Of a stretch of 64,000 nucleotides of DNA, positions 20,499 through 30,943 are shown in pieces; within the stretch, counting starts at the first letter, position 1; each line of letters starts with the position of its first letter. Origin of the DNA: Prorocentrum cordatum (taxonomy: Eukaryota > Sar > Dinophyceae > Prorocentrales > Prorocentraceae); NCBI GenBank assembly GCA_963575745.1, contig CAUYUJ010014623.1, positions 237,001 through 301,000 on the forward strand. Direction: 5' to 3'. The notes beneath the pieces were generated by a model. The model worked only from the letters and a program-made list of their open reading frames with translations, had not been told where the DNA came from and did not search any database. Made by a program: the position numbers and the translations under genes.

Positions 20499-21203
20499 TC
20501 ATTGACTGCAATTGTGGAAGAGGTTGAGCGTCGAAGTCGCCGACGTCGCACCTCCCCCACTGCTGCCAGATAGCTGTTGGAACTCGCTGACCGGCAGCAT
20601 CAAGTGCCCACTCTCTGACTCCTCCAATTTGTACGTCCTCGCGCCTGGTGGTAACTGAATCGTCGCATCGCCCGGCCCCGAGAAGTGAATGCGATTGTTG
20701 ACGACGCCAAGTATCGCGCGCAGCTGCCTCAGCGAACGTAGGCCAACAAGAGCAGGCATATCTGAATATGGCACGATAGGCGCCGCGCGCACTGCGGGAG
20801 CGCCTGCCGACTCGTGCTCCTGCGCTGGCAGTGCTATCGGAAATCTCCCAAACTGCGAACACTGCTGCCTGCCGTCGCCCACGCCCTCCACGTTCAGCAC
20901 CCCTCGCACAGAGAGATACTGCGCGGGAACGCCCGCTTCGTTAGCGAGCTGCCCCTGCCGCGCTGCCCCCTTGGATCCGGCGAGGTTGTCATGAGCTCCA
21001 GGATCCACAAACAAACCTTCCCTCTTCGGACCGAGCCTCGCCCCGGCATGCCACGCGCCGCGTTTCCCGCGCGCTTCCTTGATGCCGTGCTGCTCGCGGG
21101 TCGGGAAGAAGATTTGGGGCGCTCGCCGCGCCCGACCCTGAAGTCGCCGATGCGGACGCTGCTGCGCCGGGCAAGCCAGCAGCCGAAGACGCCGGAGTCC
21201 CAA
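20499..21203 (-). pseudogene. Retroviral-type aspartic protease domain
   Basis: Contains GLFVDPGAHDNLAGS at about 20990-21015, the protease active-site box with DPGA in place of the common D(T/S)GA. Downstream segments (GVLNVEGVGDGRQQ, MPALVGLRSLRQLRAILGV, SGHLMLPVSEFQ) follow the order I associate with dinoflagellate Copia proteases. The domain itself is uninterrupted, but it is out of frame with Gag and followed by unrelated GC-rich sequence. Pro at the second active-site position may be normal for this lineage rather than a mutation. Confidence 0.7.
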
Positions 21204-21839
21204 GAGATAGGATGGACGTCAGGTCGCGCACAACCTGGTCACTCATCCGCTGGTTGTCCTGATAGCCACCACCATCGCGCTCATCATGTCCTCGATGCTC
21301 ATCTTGATCGTTGTGTTTGCCGTTTCCTTTCGTGCATGTTCCTCGTCTGCGTCGGTAACTGTCAGGCCCCGGATCATCTTTGTGTCCGTGACGAGTCGAG
21401 TAGCTTCCTGTTGCTGTAGTTGCAGCTCTGCTCATATCACTGAACTGGCTTATTGGTGATGATCGCGGAACAGACCCTGCTGAACTCGCATCATCGCCTC
21501 CTGCCCAATCCATGGGACTTGATCTCGTCGGAGCCCGATGCGCGTTCGATGTGCCAGTGTACGAACTCCAGGGATTGTCTTCTTCATGAACAGACACCGC
21601 GGACCAATGATGATTATCTATCTGCTCTCGGTCGTCATGCGCGCGGCTGGTCATGAACATGCTCGCAGGCATCGCCACTGACGGCAACTGCACCCCAGCC
21701 AGTATGCCAGGCTGTGGAGTATACATACTTCCCACGAAAGACTGTTGAAGTGTTGGAACTCCTGACGCAGGCACCTGAGTGTGATGATGTCCGGCAGCCT
21801 GTGGACCGTCATTGATAAGATGCTGATCCCGTTCACATC

Positions 21840-22261
21840 TGTGGCAACGCATCGTCTGTCCGTCAGGGCCTCGAGGGTTCGCACGTCGTTCGCCGCCTTT
21901 CTTGCCTTGGAATCCAGCGCAGTGCGGAAGCTCGCCTGACTAGCCCCCGAGAACCCTTTTCCAGTGCCTTGATAACCTTTTCCTGAATGAGCGCCACGTC
22001 CATTTTCCGTTTCTGCGTTCATCTCGTCGATCATGTCTCGCATATTTCTTTGTGAACGTCCTCCAGCGCCTTCTTGTAACCAGGAAGTCCTGCCATAGCG
22101 TCTCGGCGCGCATTGGAGGGTCCACATTGCTGAGATAATCGTCAAGCTCTGCCTGGGGAATCTCATCGCCGCTAGTACCACTGCTGCTCCAATCATCGTA
22201 ATCGGTCAGGAACGTGTCTCTGGTCATGCTCTGCTGCATCTGGTACTGCGCGGGGAAGTAG

Positions 22262-22294
<33 letters not shown>

Positions 22295-23250
22295 ATGGAA
22301 GGGTATGCCATGGCAAGTGCGCCTCCGAGCGTCAGCGCACCCGTCTGCCACGGGTCGGAGTTCTCCCAGGGGTCGTGATGTGAGTTCGTGCCCGTCGTCG
22401 TCGGGTAATAGAAGTTGCCTTGCCGCGTGCCATCTGAGGTTGAACGCCCATCATGCCACCACCTAGTCCGCCCATCGACGCCGTAGTGGCTATGCCGCCG
22501 TGCTGGTGAACGTGTCCAACTCTCCTGATCAGGGCAACCAACTCATTGAACTGCTGATCCGTGTCTGGAAGGTTGCCGCGGAAGCCCATCAATAGATTCA
22601 CCCATTCGGCCGGCGGAATACGTAGGCCTGATACGAATATCAATGCGAAACCACCTGGTCCCAGATCCAGGTTGCCATCTGCTCCTGCACGAAATCTCAA
22701 ACTTGTACACCTGCCGAGCGTGGTATGAATATCTTCGCCCGGCATCCTCCTGAAACTCATGAGCTCGGCAATCGATGATGTGGACGTCTCCACGTCCAGA
22801 GGTGCAAACTGTCAACGCAATCCTCGTAATATGATAGCCAATCCTGTGACTTGTCTCAAGCCGACCCCATCTCCAAGATCTCTCATGCCACCGTTGCGCA
22901 CTGTGTCGGGGTCCAGTGTGCCCGCCAGTTCGCGCGCAACTCCTCCAAGCCTTAGTATCACTGCAGCACCTTGAGCCTGGTCCGGCAGCTCACATGCCAG
23001 GGCGCCCACCATACCACATTCTTCGACCATTGTTTGAAGGGATAGAACCTCTGCCATCTTGAGTCCCAGGCTGGCGGTACTTTCATCGTGCCCATGATGC
23101 TCACCGGATCTGCCGCGCTGCCGAATCCCGCCGCCTGGGCTCCATTCGTACTCATATGTGGCATCATCGTGATGTCCGTGTATCAGAATTGGTCGTGGTG
23201 TGTCGTCGTCGTCGTCGAAGTCGTAATCGGAGTTGACGCAGTCGCAGATG
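21840..23250 (-). pseudogene. gag: Gag-like region of the retrotransposon, broken
   Basis: Recognisable segments, in order on the minus strand: VPPAWDSRWQRFYPFKQW (about 23060-23010); then, after a frameshift near 23000, LRLGGVARELAGTLDPD and GLRQVTGLAIILRGLR; an in-frame TGA at 22812-22814; QFAPLDVETS and ELMSFRRMPGEDIHTTLGRC (Gag/UBN2-like); after a frameshift near 22440, a Q-rich tract at 22262-22294; LWQDFLVTRRRWRTFTKK; and finally a zinc knuckle CHRCERDQHLINDG at about 21815-21850 in which the last Cys of CCHC is Gly. At least four frame breaks. Confidence 0.75.
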
Positions 23251-23290
23251 TCCGTGGAATGCCGCCTGCGGGAGGCGGGAGAGAGCAAAA

Positions 23291-23302
23291 GCTCCGCTAC
23301 CA
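23291..23302 (-). other. Primer binding site of the LTR element
   Basis: The minus strand reads TGGTAGCGGAGC one base inside the 5' LTR. TGGTAGC is complementary to the 3' end (GCUACCA) of eukaryotic initiator Met-tRNAs, the usual primer of Copia elements. The correct one-base spacing supports the LTR boundary at 23304. Confidence 0.75.
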
Positions 23303-23303
23303 A

Positions 23304-23502
23304 GGTCGTTTGACCCTGGTAGGCTCGGAGATAAGATGTATACAGGGAGGGATGTTTATCAGAACATGCAAAGAACGAAACGTCTGGACGCGTCATTGAG
23401 TGAAACGGTTGCGGCGGGCAGGCGGGCTATACACACGCGTGCACGCACATATACATACACATGACATACCGTCGTATGTATGCTATCTACTGCATTGCGA
23501 CT
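23304..23502 (-). repeat. 5' LTR
   Basis: Partner of the 11604-11802 LTR. Being on the minus strand, it is the upstream LTR and would hold the element's promoter. Confidence 0.9.
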
Positions 23503-23507
23503 CCACG
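23503..23507. other. Target site duplication, right
   Basis: CCACG directly outside the right LTR, followed by ATGGCCCAAGA as in the spacers. Confidence 0.75.
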
Positions 23508-24608
23508 ATGGCCCAAGAGGCCGCCCAAGAGGGTCCCAAGACGGCCGGCCGCAGAAAACCCCATCCCAAGAGGTGCCCAAGAGTGGGAGCCCGAAGCGGC
23601 AACTCGAGCCTTCCGTCCCAAGATGCCCCCAGGACGCCCCCAGGATGCCCCCAAGAGGCCCCGAGGAGCCAAGACGCCCTCGAGCAGCCCCAAAACAGCC
23701 CCCAAGAGGCGACAGAATGCCTCCACGAGGCCCCCGACAGGCCCCGCGCGACGTCCCAGCGAACATCCCAGGGGCATATGACTCGCAACCCAGGCACGGT
23801 GGCGGGATCGGCCGAAGGCCATTACATGAATCAGGGAAGTTGCACGGAAGCTTACAGGGAGACTGGCCAGGAGATTGGCCGGGGCGGTGGGGAGGGGGAG
23901 CCGACCTCGACTGCTCAGTGCGGCCAGCCCGTCCTCCTGCTCTCCCTCCCGCCCTGCCCCCCGAACCCCATCCACACGGAGGGGCAACGATAGGACGGGA
24001 CTGGCTCAGGGCTAGAACATCGAGGTGCCATCGGCGATACATCGCCGATAGATCGGCGATGGGCCTCCGATAGCGAGTCCGCACCTTCCTGGGCGGGGTG
24101 GGCGATCGGGCCCAGATCGGCGATGAATGAGCGATGGGTGGCCGATGCATCTCCCCCCGAGCCTGTCCCCCCCCCCTGAACGTTGCATTTGACATAGACC
24201 CCTGCCGTCTTTAGCGCTGTTCTTTTGTTGCCCTCGGCGCATCGATGCAGGGCGGGAAAACAGACATGCATGCGAGGCTCAGAGCACCGCAGAGGCCTCC
24301 GTGGAAAAGCAGATGCTGATCCACGGTGGGGAACCACAGAACTACGGTGGTGATGCTGTCGCTGGCCATTCGGGGCGGTCAGAACAAACCGGAAGAGAGT
24401 GGGGGACTCCCATGATTAAGCAGCGCCAGGCTGCCTGCTGCCTGAGACACATCTTAGCTCAACACCAGCTTTGTGTGGGGAGGAGTGGCCAGGGCAGCGC
24501 GACGAAATGCCTGCACGACTAAAAAAACAGCGGGCGCGGGGCGCAGAAGGCAGGCGGACAGGGCGCCCTGCCTGGCGCACCGCAGCTTCACTGTCTCCTG
24601 TAGGGCGC
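23508..24608. other. Array spacer 4/5, part right of the retrotransposon
   Basis: Continues the interrupted spacer with ATGGCCCAAGAGG. About 220 bp of minisatellite present in other spacers is missing, so this unit without the element would be about 2.97 kb. The ATCGGCGAT repeat and the 3' flank of copy 5 follow. Confidence 0.75.
23992..24178. repeat. ATCGGCGAT dispersed repeat, spacer 4/5
   Basis: Same repeat, with GGGTGGCCGATGCATC in place of the usual GGGCGGTCGATGCATC. Confidence 0.8.
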
Positions 24609-25817
24609 TCAGTAGCCGAAAGCTTTGGTGGTAGCATCCAAGCACGCCATGTAGCCAGCTGGTCCCCTGCTTCGTGGACGCGGGAAGTCACGCGAGGCGC
24701 ACGTGGGCTTCACTTCTTGTCTTCTTTCGGCGGTTGCACGGTCCGCCTCGCAAGTTCCGTCCAGCTTGGTGCCGAATGCCTCTCCACGGGAGACGCCGTT
24801 CGTATCCAAGCAAACCTGTGCAAATAGATCCTCACCCATGGGGCCGTACTTGCCTCCGTCAATGCCCGTTTTCCAATCGACAGTGTCCTTGCACGAGGCC
24901 ATCGACCCCAGGAGCGGCTCGAAGGCCACGACGAGAACGCAAAACGTACGCAAGCGCCGAACCACGTACTTGCCTGTGCACACGCACTCCGAGGGAGGAG
25001 GCCGTGGCCGGGACCGGACCACCTTGCTAGATAAGTAAGACACCAAACGGCTTGCACGTAACACCGGTCTGGATCCGCCTCACGACCAGTTGGGACGCGC
25101 TGTACACGCCGGCTGCCCCATTGCCTTCCTAAGCCGTGCGCATGTGTATACGATGTATACAGGTGCCGGTCTCCTCCTCTTCGTCGAAGTGGAAATCCCG
25201 TCGGCATCCTCAGATTCACGAGCGGAGCTCCGGGCCCGAACTCCCCTCCTGTCGCTGAATAATCCCAGTCTCGCACCGCAGATGTGGTCTCCTGCAGTTC
25301 CTGCTCCTGGAGCAGCTCCAAAAGACATCTTCTTTGTGCTGCCGATGTCCTGCATGACCACTGCGAAGCAGTACAATGACGGGCCGTACCAGTCGGCATC
25401 CTTGAGGATCGGGTCCATGATCGGCTGCGTCTGGACGCACAGCTGGGACGCGCTGGGGGTGCAATTCTTCATGCACTTGCCCTTCCCCGGCTTGGTCTCG
25501 AAGCAGTTCAGGCCCGCAACGTTGCAGCACCCCAGGCTGTAGCAGTCGTCGTCCGTGCTGGCGCACTTGTCGCGCGGCGGCAGGGCTACCGTCTGCACCT
25601 TGCTCTGGAGGCGGTCCGTGTCAGAGGCCGCCCCGTGCAGCGTCAAGCGCGCTGCCCCCGCGCCTGCGCCGGCCAGGAGCAGGGCGGCCACGCCTGCACC
25701 ACCCGCCGCCCGCCAGGGCGAACGCCGGGCGCGAGCGTCCTGGACCAAGAACTGCTCCGACCCGCTGGCCTCGCCGCCGACCTCCGCAAGCTCCATGCGC
25801 TCCGTGGCCGAGGTCAT
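24609..25817 (-). pseudogene. Array copy 5: disrupted glycosyltransferase-like gene with indel-rich core
   Basis: The N-terminal third (start at 25815-25817, anchor, cysteine stem, through KDADWYGPSLYC to STKKM) and the C-terminal segment (SCKDTVDWKTGIDGG to EADR) match the intact copies. The patches at about 24650-24740 and 24930-25330 carry many one- to few-base deletions and substitutions, giving several frameshifts. The DPD motif region is destroyed. The span is 1209 bp against 1218 bp. The flanks outside these patches are almost identical to copies 2 and 6. It is either a locally decayed gene or an unpolished assembly patch. Confidence 0.8.
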
Positions 25818-25876
25818 CGGTGGCAGGTTGGGATGTGCCTGGGAGTGCTCGCAGATCAGGCCGGCTGCAGACAGCG

Positions 25877-25897
25877 CTTGAGCCATAACGGCGACGG
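25877..25897 (-). promoter_or_regulatory. Relict spliced leader, copy 5
   Basis: Same position relative to the start as in the other copies. The third mismatch cluster reads TTATGG instead of TTCTGG, so it still matches at 17-18 of 21 positions. Confidence 0.65.
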
Positions 25898-27177
25898 GCC
25901 GAAATCTGGGCGGGTCGGCGCTCCTTAGACCCGTTGCCCTCCCTGGCGCGCGAAGCGCGCCACGGGCATCGCCAGAGGCGCCGCCAAGGGGAGCCTGGCG
26001 CCGATCCAGTAGGTCCGAGCGGGCCTCCGAGAACTCATGTGTATGCAGTTTCGTTGTTCCTCGGCCTTCCGTGCGATGCGGGGGCTTATCCATCACTACC
26101 ACCTTGGGGATCTGTCTTCGGGGGCCTGGGCAGGCGGTGACTATGGACATGGTCGGGCCTCGGGGTGGAAGTGGGGGGGGGGGGGGCAATTTACATCAAT
26201 GTCCACCGCCTGCTGAGCTGGGGAGTTACTGCGAAAAGTAGGATTGGAAACTGGCATGGAAATTAGCAAGGGACTCCGCCGTCGCGCCCAGAGGCACGAG
26301 TTGGAGCGTCTCCAGGTCCCCTTGGGCTCTCCCGAGTTGTCCCACATGATTTGTTCAAGGCCAAGAGGGGCCGGGGACGGGCCAGGAGACCTCCACGGGC
26401 TCGCCCAGACGGTCCAAGGGCGCTCCGAATCGCTACGCGATCGGTCCAAGATGCTCCAGGTGGCTCCGAGATGGCCCAAGAAGCCTTCGGACACCCCAAG
26501 AGAGATCCCAGAGCCTTCCCAAGAGGGCCCCGAGAGGTCAAAATCAGCGATGTCCCTTCGGTTTCTCATAATGTTTTGTGGGCTCTCTCCACTTTTCGAG
26601 CTTCCGACGCTCCAAGACAGCCCCTGAGGCCCCCACGACCTCCCCAGGACAGCCCAAGAGGCCGCCCAAGAGGGTCCCAAGACGGCCAAAACGAGCTACA
26701 CGACAGCCCAAGACGCCCACGACGGCCGCAGAGAGCCCCAAGACGGCCCCGGCAGGTGCCCAAAGGTGGGAGCCCGAAGCGGCAGCTCGAGCTCTCCGTC
26801 CCAAGATGCCCCCAGGACGCCCCCAGGAGGCCCCCAAGAGGCCCCGAGGAGCCAAGACGCCCTCAAACAGCCCACAAGCAGCCCCCAAGAGGCGTCAGAA
26901 TGCCTCCACGAGGCCCCCGACAGCCCCCGCGCGACGTCCCAGCGAGCGAACATGCCAGGGGCATACGACTCGCAACCCAGGCACGGTGGCGGGATCGGCC
27001 GAAGGCCATTACATGAATCAGGGAAGTTGCACGGATGCTCACAGGGAGACTGGCCAGGAGATTGGCCGGGGCGGCGGGGAGGGGCAGCCCCACCTCGACT
27101 GCTCAGTGCGGCCGGCCCGGCCTCCTGCTCTCCCTCCCGCCCTGCCCCCCCGGGCCCCACCCTGAGGGGCAACGATA

Positions 27178-27364
27178 GGACGGGACTGGCTCAGGGGTGG
27201 AACATCGAGGTGCCATCGGCGATACATCGCCGATAGATCGGCGATGGGCCTCCGATAGCGAGTCCGCACCTTCCTGGGCGGGGTGGGCGATCGGGCCCAG
27301 ATCGGCGATGAATGAGCGATGGGCGGTCGATGCATCTCCCCCCGAGCCTGCCCCCCCCCCCCGG
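27178..27364. repeat. ATCGGCGAT dispersed repeat, spacer 5/6
   Basis: Same repeat, essentially identical to the spacer 2/3 copy. Confidence 0.8.
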
Positions 27365-27793
27365 AACGTTGCACCTGGCATAGACCCCTGCCGTCTTTAG
27401 CGCTGTTCTTTTGTTGCCCTCGGCGCATCGATGCAGGTCGAGAAAACAGACATGCATGTGAGGCTCAGAGCACCGCAGAGGCCTCCGTGGAAAAGCAGAT
27501 GCTGATCCACGGTAGGGAACTGCATAACTACGGTGGTGATGCTCTCGCTGGCCATTCGGGGCGGTCAGAACAAACCGGAAGAGAATGGGGGACTCCCATG
27601 ACTAAGCAGCGCCAGGCTGCCTGCTGCCTCAGACACATCTTAGCTCAACACCAGCTTTGTGTGGGGAGGAGTGGCCAGGGCAGCGCGACAAAATGCCTGC
27701 ACGACGGAAAAAAAGCGGGCGCGGGCCGCGGAAGGCAGGCGGACAGGGCGCCCTACCTGGCGCACCTCAGCTTCACTGTCTCCTGTAGGGCGC

Positions 27794-29011
27794 TCAGTAG
27801 CCGAATGCTTTGGTGGTGGCATCCAAGCACGCCATATAGTCCTCGGGCTTCATCAGCGGGTGGTACGCCGGGAAGTTCTCGCCGTCGCACGTGGGCTTCC
27901 ACTTCTTGTTCTTCTTCTCGGCGGTTGGCCGGTCCGCCTCGCAAGTTCCGTCCAGCTTGGTGCCGAATGCCTCTCCACGGGAGACGCCGTTCGTATCCAA
28001 GCAAACCTGCGCAAATAGATCCTCACCCATGGGGCCGTACTTGCCTCCGTCAATGCCCGTTTTCCAATCGACGGTGTCCTTGCACGAGGCCATCGACCGC
28101 AGGAGCGTCTCGAAAGCCACCGCCGAGAAGATCTCCAAGCTGCCGAACCACCCGTACTTCACGCCTTTGCAATTCTCGAGGTAGAGGCCGTTGGCCGGGA
28201 CCACCTTGCTAGAGAGGTAAGACACCAAACGGCTCGGCACGAACACCGCGTCTGGATCGACCTTCACGACCCAATTGGCGCTCTTGTACACGCCGGCTTC
28301 CCCAATTGCCTTCCAAGCCTGGTAATGCAAGCCCGTGTTCAGCCAGGTGCCAGTCTCCTCTCTCTTCGCGAAATGGAAATCCCCGTCGGCATCCTCCAGC
28401 TTCACGAGCGGAGCGCCGGGCCCGACCTCCCCATCCTTGTCACTGAATACTCCCCAACTCTCGCACCCGAAGATGCTGGTCTTCCTGCCGTATGCTCCCT
28501 GGAGCAGCTCCAAGTCGTACATCTTCTTCGTGCTGCCGATGTCCTGCATGACCACTGCGAAGCAGTACAATGACGGACCGTACCAGTCGGCATCCTTGAG
28601 GATCGGGTCCATGATCGGCTGCGTCTGAACGCACAGCTGAGAGGCACTGGGAGTGCAATTCTTCAGGCACTTGCCCTTCCCCGGCTTGGTCTCGAAGCAG
28701 TTCAGGCCCGCAACGTTGCAGCACCCCAGGCTGTAGCAGTCGTCGTCCGTGCTGGCGCACTTGTCGCGCGGCGGCAGGGCTACCGTCTGCACCTTGCTCT
28801 GGAGGCGGTCCGTGTCCGAGGCCGCCCCGTGCAGCGTCAAGCGCGCTGCCCCCGCGCCTTCGCCGGCCAGGAGCAGGGCGGCCACGCCTGCGCCACCCGC
28901 CGCCCGCCAGGGCGAACGCCGGGCGCGGGCGTCCTGGACCAAGAACTGCTCCGACCCGCTCGCCTCGCCGCTGACCTCCGCGAGCTCCATGCGCTCCGTG
29001 GCCGAGGTCAT
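27794..29011 (-). CDS. Array copy 6: type II membrane, GT31-like putative glycosyltransferase
   Basis: Intact 405 codons, and the most diverged of the intact members: Gly14Ser, Ala51Glu inside the hydrophobic anchor, Asn185Ser, Glu193Asp, Gly305Arg and Ala363Thr. A charged residue in the anchor (LLLAGEGAG) may weaken membrane insertion. Its relict spliced leader also carries an extra mismatch. Copies 6 and 7 share a 3'-flank variant (CGACGGAAAAAAAGCGGG downstream of the stop) not seen in the others, so they are likely each other's closest recent duplicates or converted there. Confidence 0.8.
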   Translation of the reverse strand: MTSATERMELAEVSGEASGSEQFLVQDARARRSPWRAAGGAGVAALLLAGEGAGAARLTLHGAASDTDRLQSKVQTVALPPRDKCASTDDDCYSLGCCNVAGLNCFETKPGKGKCLKNCTPSASQLCVQTQPIMDPILKDADWYGPSLYCFAVVMQDIGSTKKMYDLELLQGAYGRKTSIFGCESWGVFSDKDGEVGPGAPLVKLEDADGDFHFAKREETGTWLNTGLHYQAWKAIGEAGVYKSANWVVKVDPDAVFVPSRLVSYLSSKVVPANGLYLENCKGVKYGWFGSLEIFSAVAFETLLRSMASCKDTVDWKTGIDGGKYGPMGEDLFAQVCLDTNGVSRGEAFGTKLDGTCEADRPTAEKKNKKWKPTCDGENFPAYHPLMKPEDYMACLDATTKAFGY

Positions 29012-29070
29012 TGGTGGCAGATTGGGATGTGGCTGGGAGTGCTCGCAGATCAGGCTGGCTGCAGACAGCG

Positions 29071-29091
29071 CTTGAGCCAGAAGGGCGACGG
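29071..29091 (-). promoter_or_regulatory. Relict spliced leader, copy 6
   Basis: Same position. One base differs from the other copies (CGCCCTTCTGG), leaving the GGCTCAAG end intact. Confidence 0.6.
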
Positions 29092-30324
29092 CCGAAATCT
29101 GGGCGGGCTGGCGCGCGAAGCGCGCCACGGGCAGCGCCAGAGGCGCCGCCAAGGGGAGCCCAGCGCCGATCCAGTAGGTCCGAGCGGACCTCCGAGAACT
29201 CATGTGTATGCAGTTGTGCGATGCGGGGGCTTATCCATCACTACCACCTTGGGGATCTGTCTTCGGGGGCCTGGGCAGGCGGTGACTATGGACATGGTCG
29301 GGCCTCGGGGTGGAAGTGGGGGGGGGGGGGGCAATTTACATCAATGTCCACCGCCTGCTGAGCTGGGGAGTTACTGCGAAAAGTAGGATTGGAAACTGGC
29401 ATGGAAATTAGCAAGGGACTCCGCCGTCGCGCCCAGAGGCACGAGTTGGAGCGTCTCCAGGTCCCCTTGGGCTCTCCCGAGTTGTCCCACATGATTTGTT
29501 CAAGGCCAAGAGGGGCCGGGGACGGGCCAGGAGACCTCCACGGGCTCGCCCAGACGGTCCAAGGGCGCTCCGAATCGCTACGCGATCGGTCCAAGATGCT
29601 CCAGGTGGCTCCGAGATGGCCCAAGAAGCCTTCGGACACCCCAAGAGAGATCCCAGAGCCTTCCCAAGAGGGCCCCGAGAGGTCAAAATCAGCGATGTCC
29701 CTTCGGTTTCTCATAATGTTTTGTGGGCTCTCTCCACTTTTCGAGCTTCCGACGCTCCAAGACAGCCCCTGAGGCCCCCACGACCTCCCCAGGACAGCCC
29801 AAGAGGCCGCCCAAGAGGGTCCCAAGACGCCAAAACGAGCTACACGACAGCCCAAGACGCCCACGACGGCCGCAGAGAGCCCCAAGACGGTCCCGGCAGG
29901 TGCCCAAAGGTGGGAGCCCGAAGCGGCAGCTCGAGCTCTCCGTCCCAAGATGCCCCCAGGACGCCCCCAGGAGGCCCCCAAGAGGCCCCGAGGAGCCAAG
30001 ACGCCCTCAAACAGCCCACAAGCAGCCCCCAAGAGGCGTCAGAATGCCTCCACGAGGCCCCCGACAGCCCCCGCGCGACGTCCCAGCGAGCGAACATGCC
30101 AGGGGCATACGACTCGCAACCCAGGCACGGTGGCGGGATCGGCCGAAGGCCATTACATGAATCAGGGAAGTTGCACGGATGCTCACAGGGAGACTGGCCA
30201 GGAGATTGGCCGGGGCGGTGGGGAGGGGCAGCCCCACCTCGACTGCTCAGTGCGGCCGGCCCGGCCTCCTGCTCTCCCTCCCGCCCTGCCCCCCCGGGCC
30301 CCATCCACACTGAGGGGCAACGAT

Positions 30325-30512
30325 AGGACGGGACTGGCTCAGGGGTGGAACATCGAGGTGCCATCGGCGATACATCGCCGATAGATCGGCGATGGGCCTC
30401 CGATAGCGAGTCCGCACCTTCCTGGGCGGGGTGGGCGATCGGGCCCAGATCGGCGATGAATGAGCGATGGGCGGTCGATGCATCTCCCCCCGAGCCTGCC
30501 CCCCCCCCCCCC
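30325..30512. repeat. ATCGGCGAT dispersed repeat, spacer 6/7
   Basis: Same repeat, with a slightly longer C tract. Confidence 0.8.
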
Positions 30513-30943
30513 GGAACGTTGCACCTGGCATAGACCCCTGCCGTCTTTAGCGCTGTTCTTTTGTTGCCCTCGGCGCATCGATGCAGGGCGGGAAAACAGA
30601 CATGCATGTGAGGCTCAGAGCACCGCAGAGGCCTCCGTGGAAAAGCAGATGCTGATCCACGGTAGGGAACTGCATAACTACGGTGGTGATGCTCTCGCTG
30701 GCCATTCGGGGCGGTCAGAACAAACCGGAAGAGAATGGGGGACTCCCATGACTAAGCAGCGCCAGGCTGCCTGCTGCCTCAGACACATCTTAGCTCAACA
30801 CCAGCTTTGTGTGGGGAGGAGTGGCCAGGGCAGCGCGACAAAATGCCTGCACGACGGAAAAAAAGCGGGCGCGGGCCGCGGAAGGCAGGCGGACAGGGCG
30901 CCCTACCTGGCGCACCGCAGCTTCACTGTCTCCTGTAGGGCGC

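Larger units (their letters stand above)
11604..23502 (-). mobile_element. Copia-like LTR retrotransposon with methyltransferase-like modules, degenerate
   Basis: An 11.9-kb element on the minus strand. Evidence is paired 199-bp LTRs, a 5-bp flanking duplication, a primer binding site next to the 5' LTR, and coding remnants in the order Gag, protease, methyltransferase-like, Cys/His-rich, integrase, reverse transcriptase, RNase H. Integrase before RT defines Ty1/Copia. All coding regions are broken by stops and frameshifts, and the LTRs differ at about 15-16 of 199 positions, so it is an old inactive insertion. It is inserted in an array spacer, in the orientation of the genes. Confidence 0.92.
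25818..27793. other. Array spacer 5/6
   Basis: Nearly identical to spacers 2/3 and 6/7, including a 14-G run (26173-26186). The contrast with the indel-rich body of copy 5 next to it is striking. Confidence 0.7.
29012..30943. other. Array spacer 6/7
   Basis: Same order of parts. Two short deletions in the 5' flank relative to the others (near 29105 and 29215) make this the shortest unit (3150 bp). It has a 14-G run at 29318-29331. Confidence 0.7.

Noticed and set aside
18728-20573. Several 200-340-codon frames between protease and methyltransferase-like region
   Set aside because: Arg/Ala/Pro composition from GC-rich low-complexity DNA; no motif, and overlapping frames on both strands look alike.
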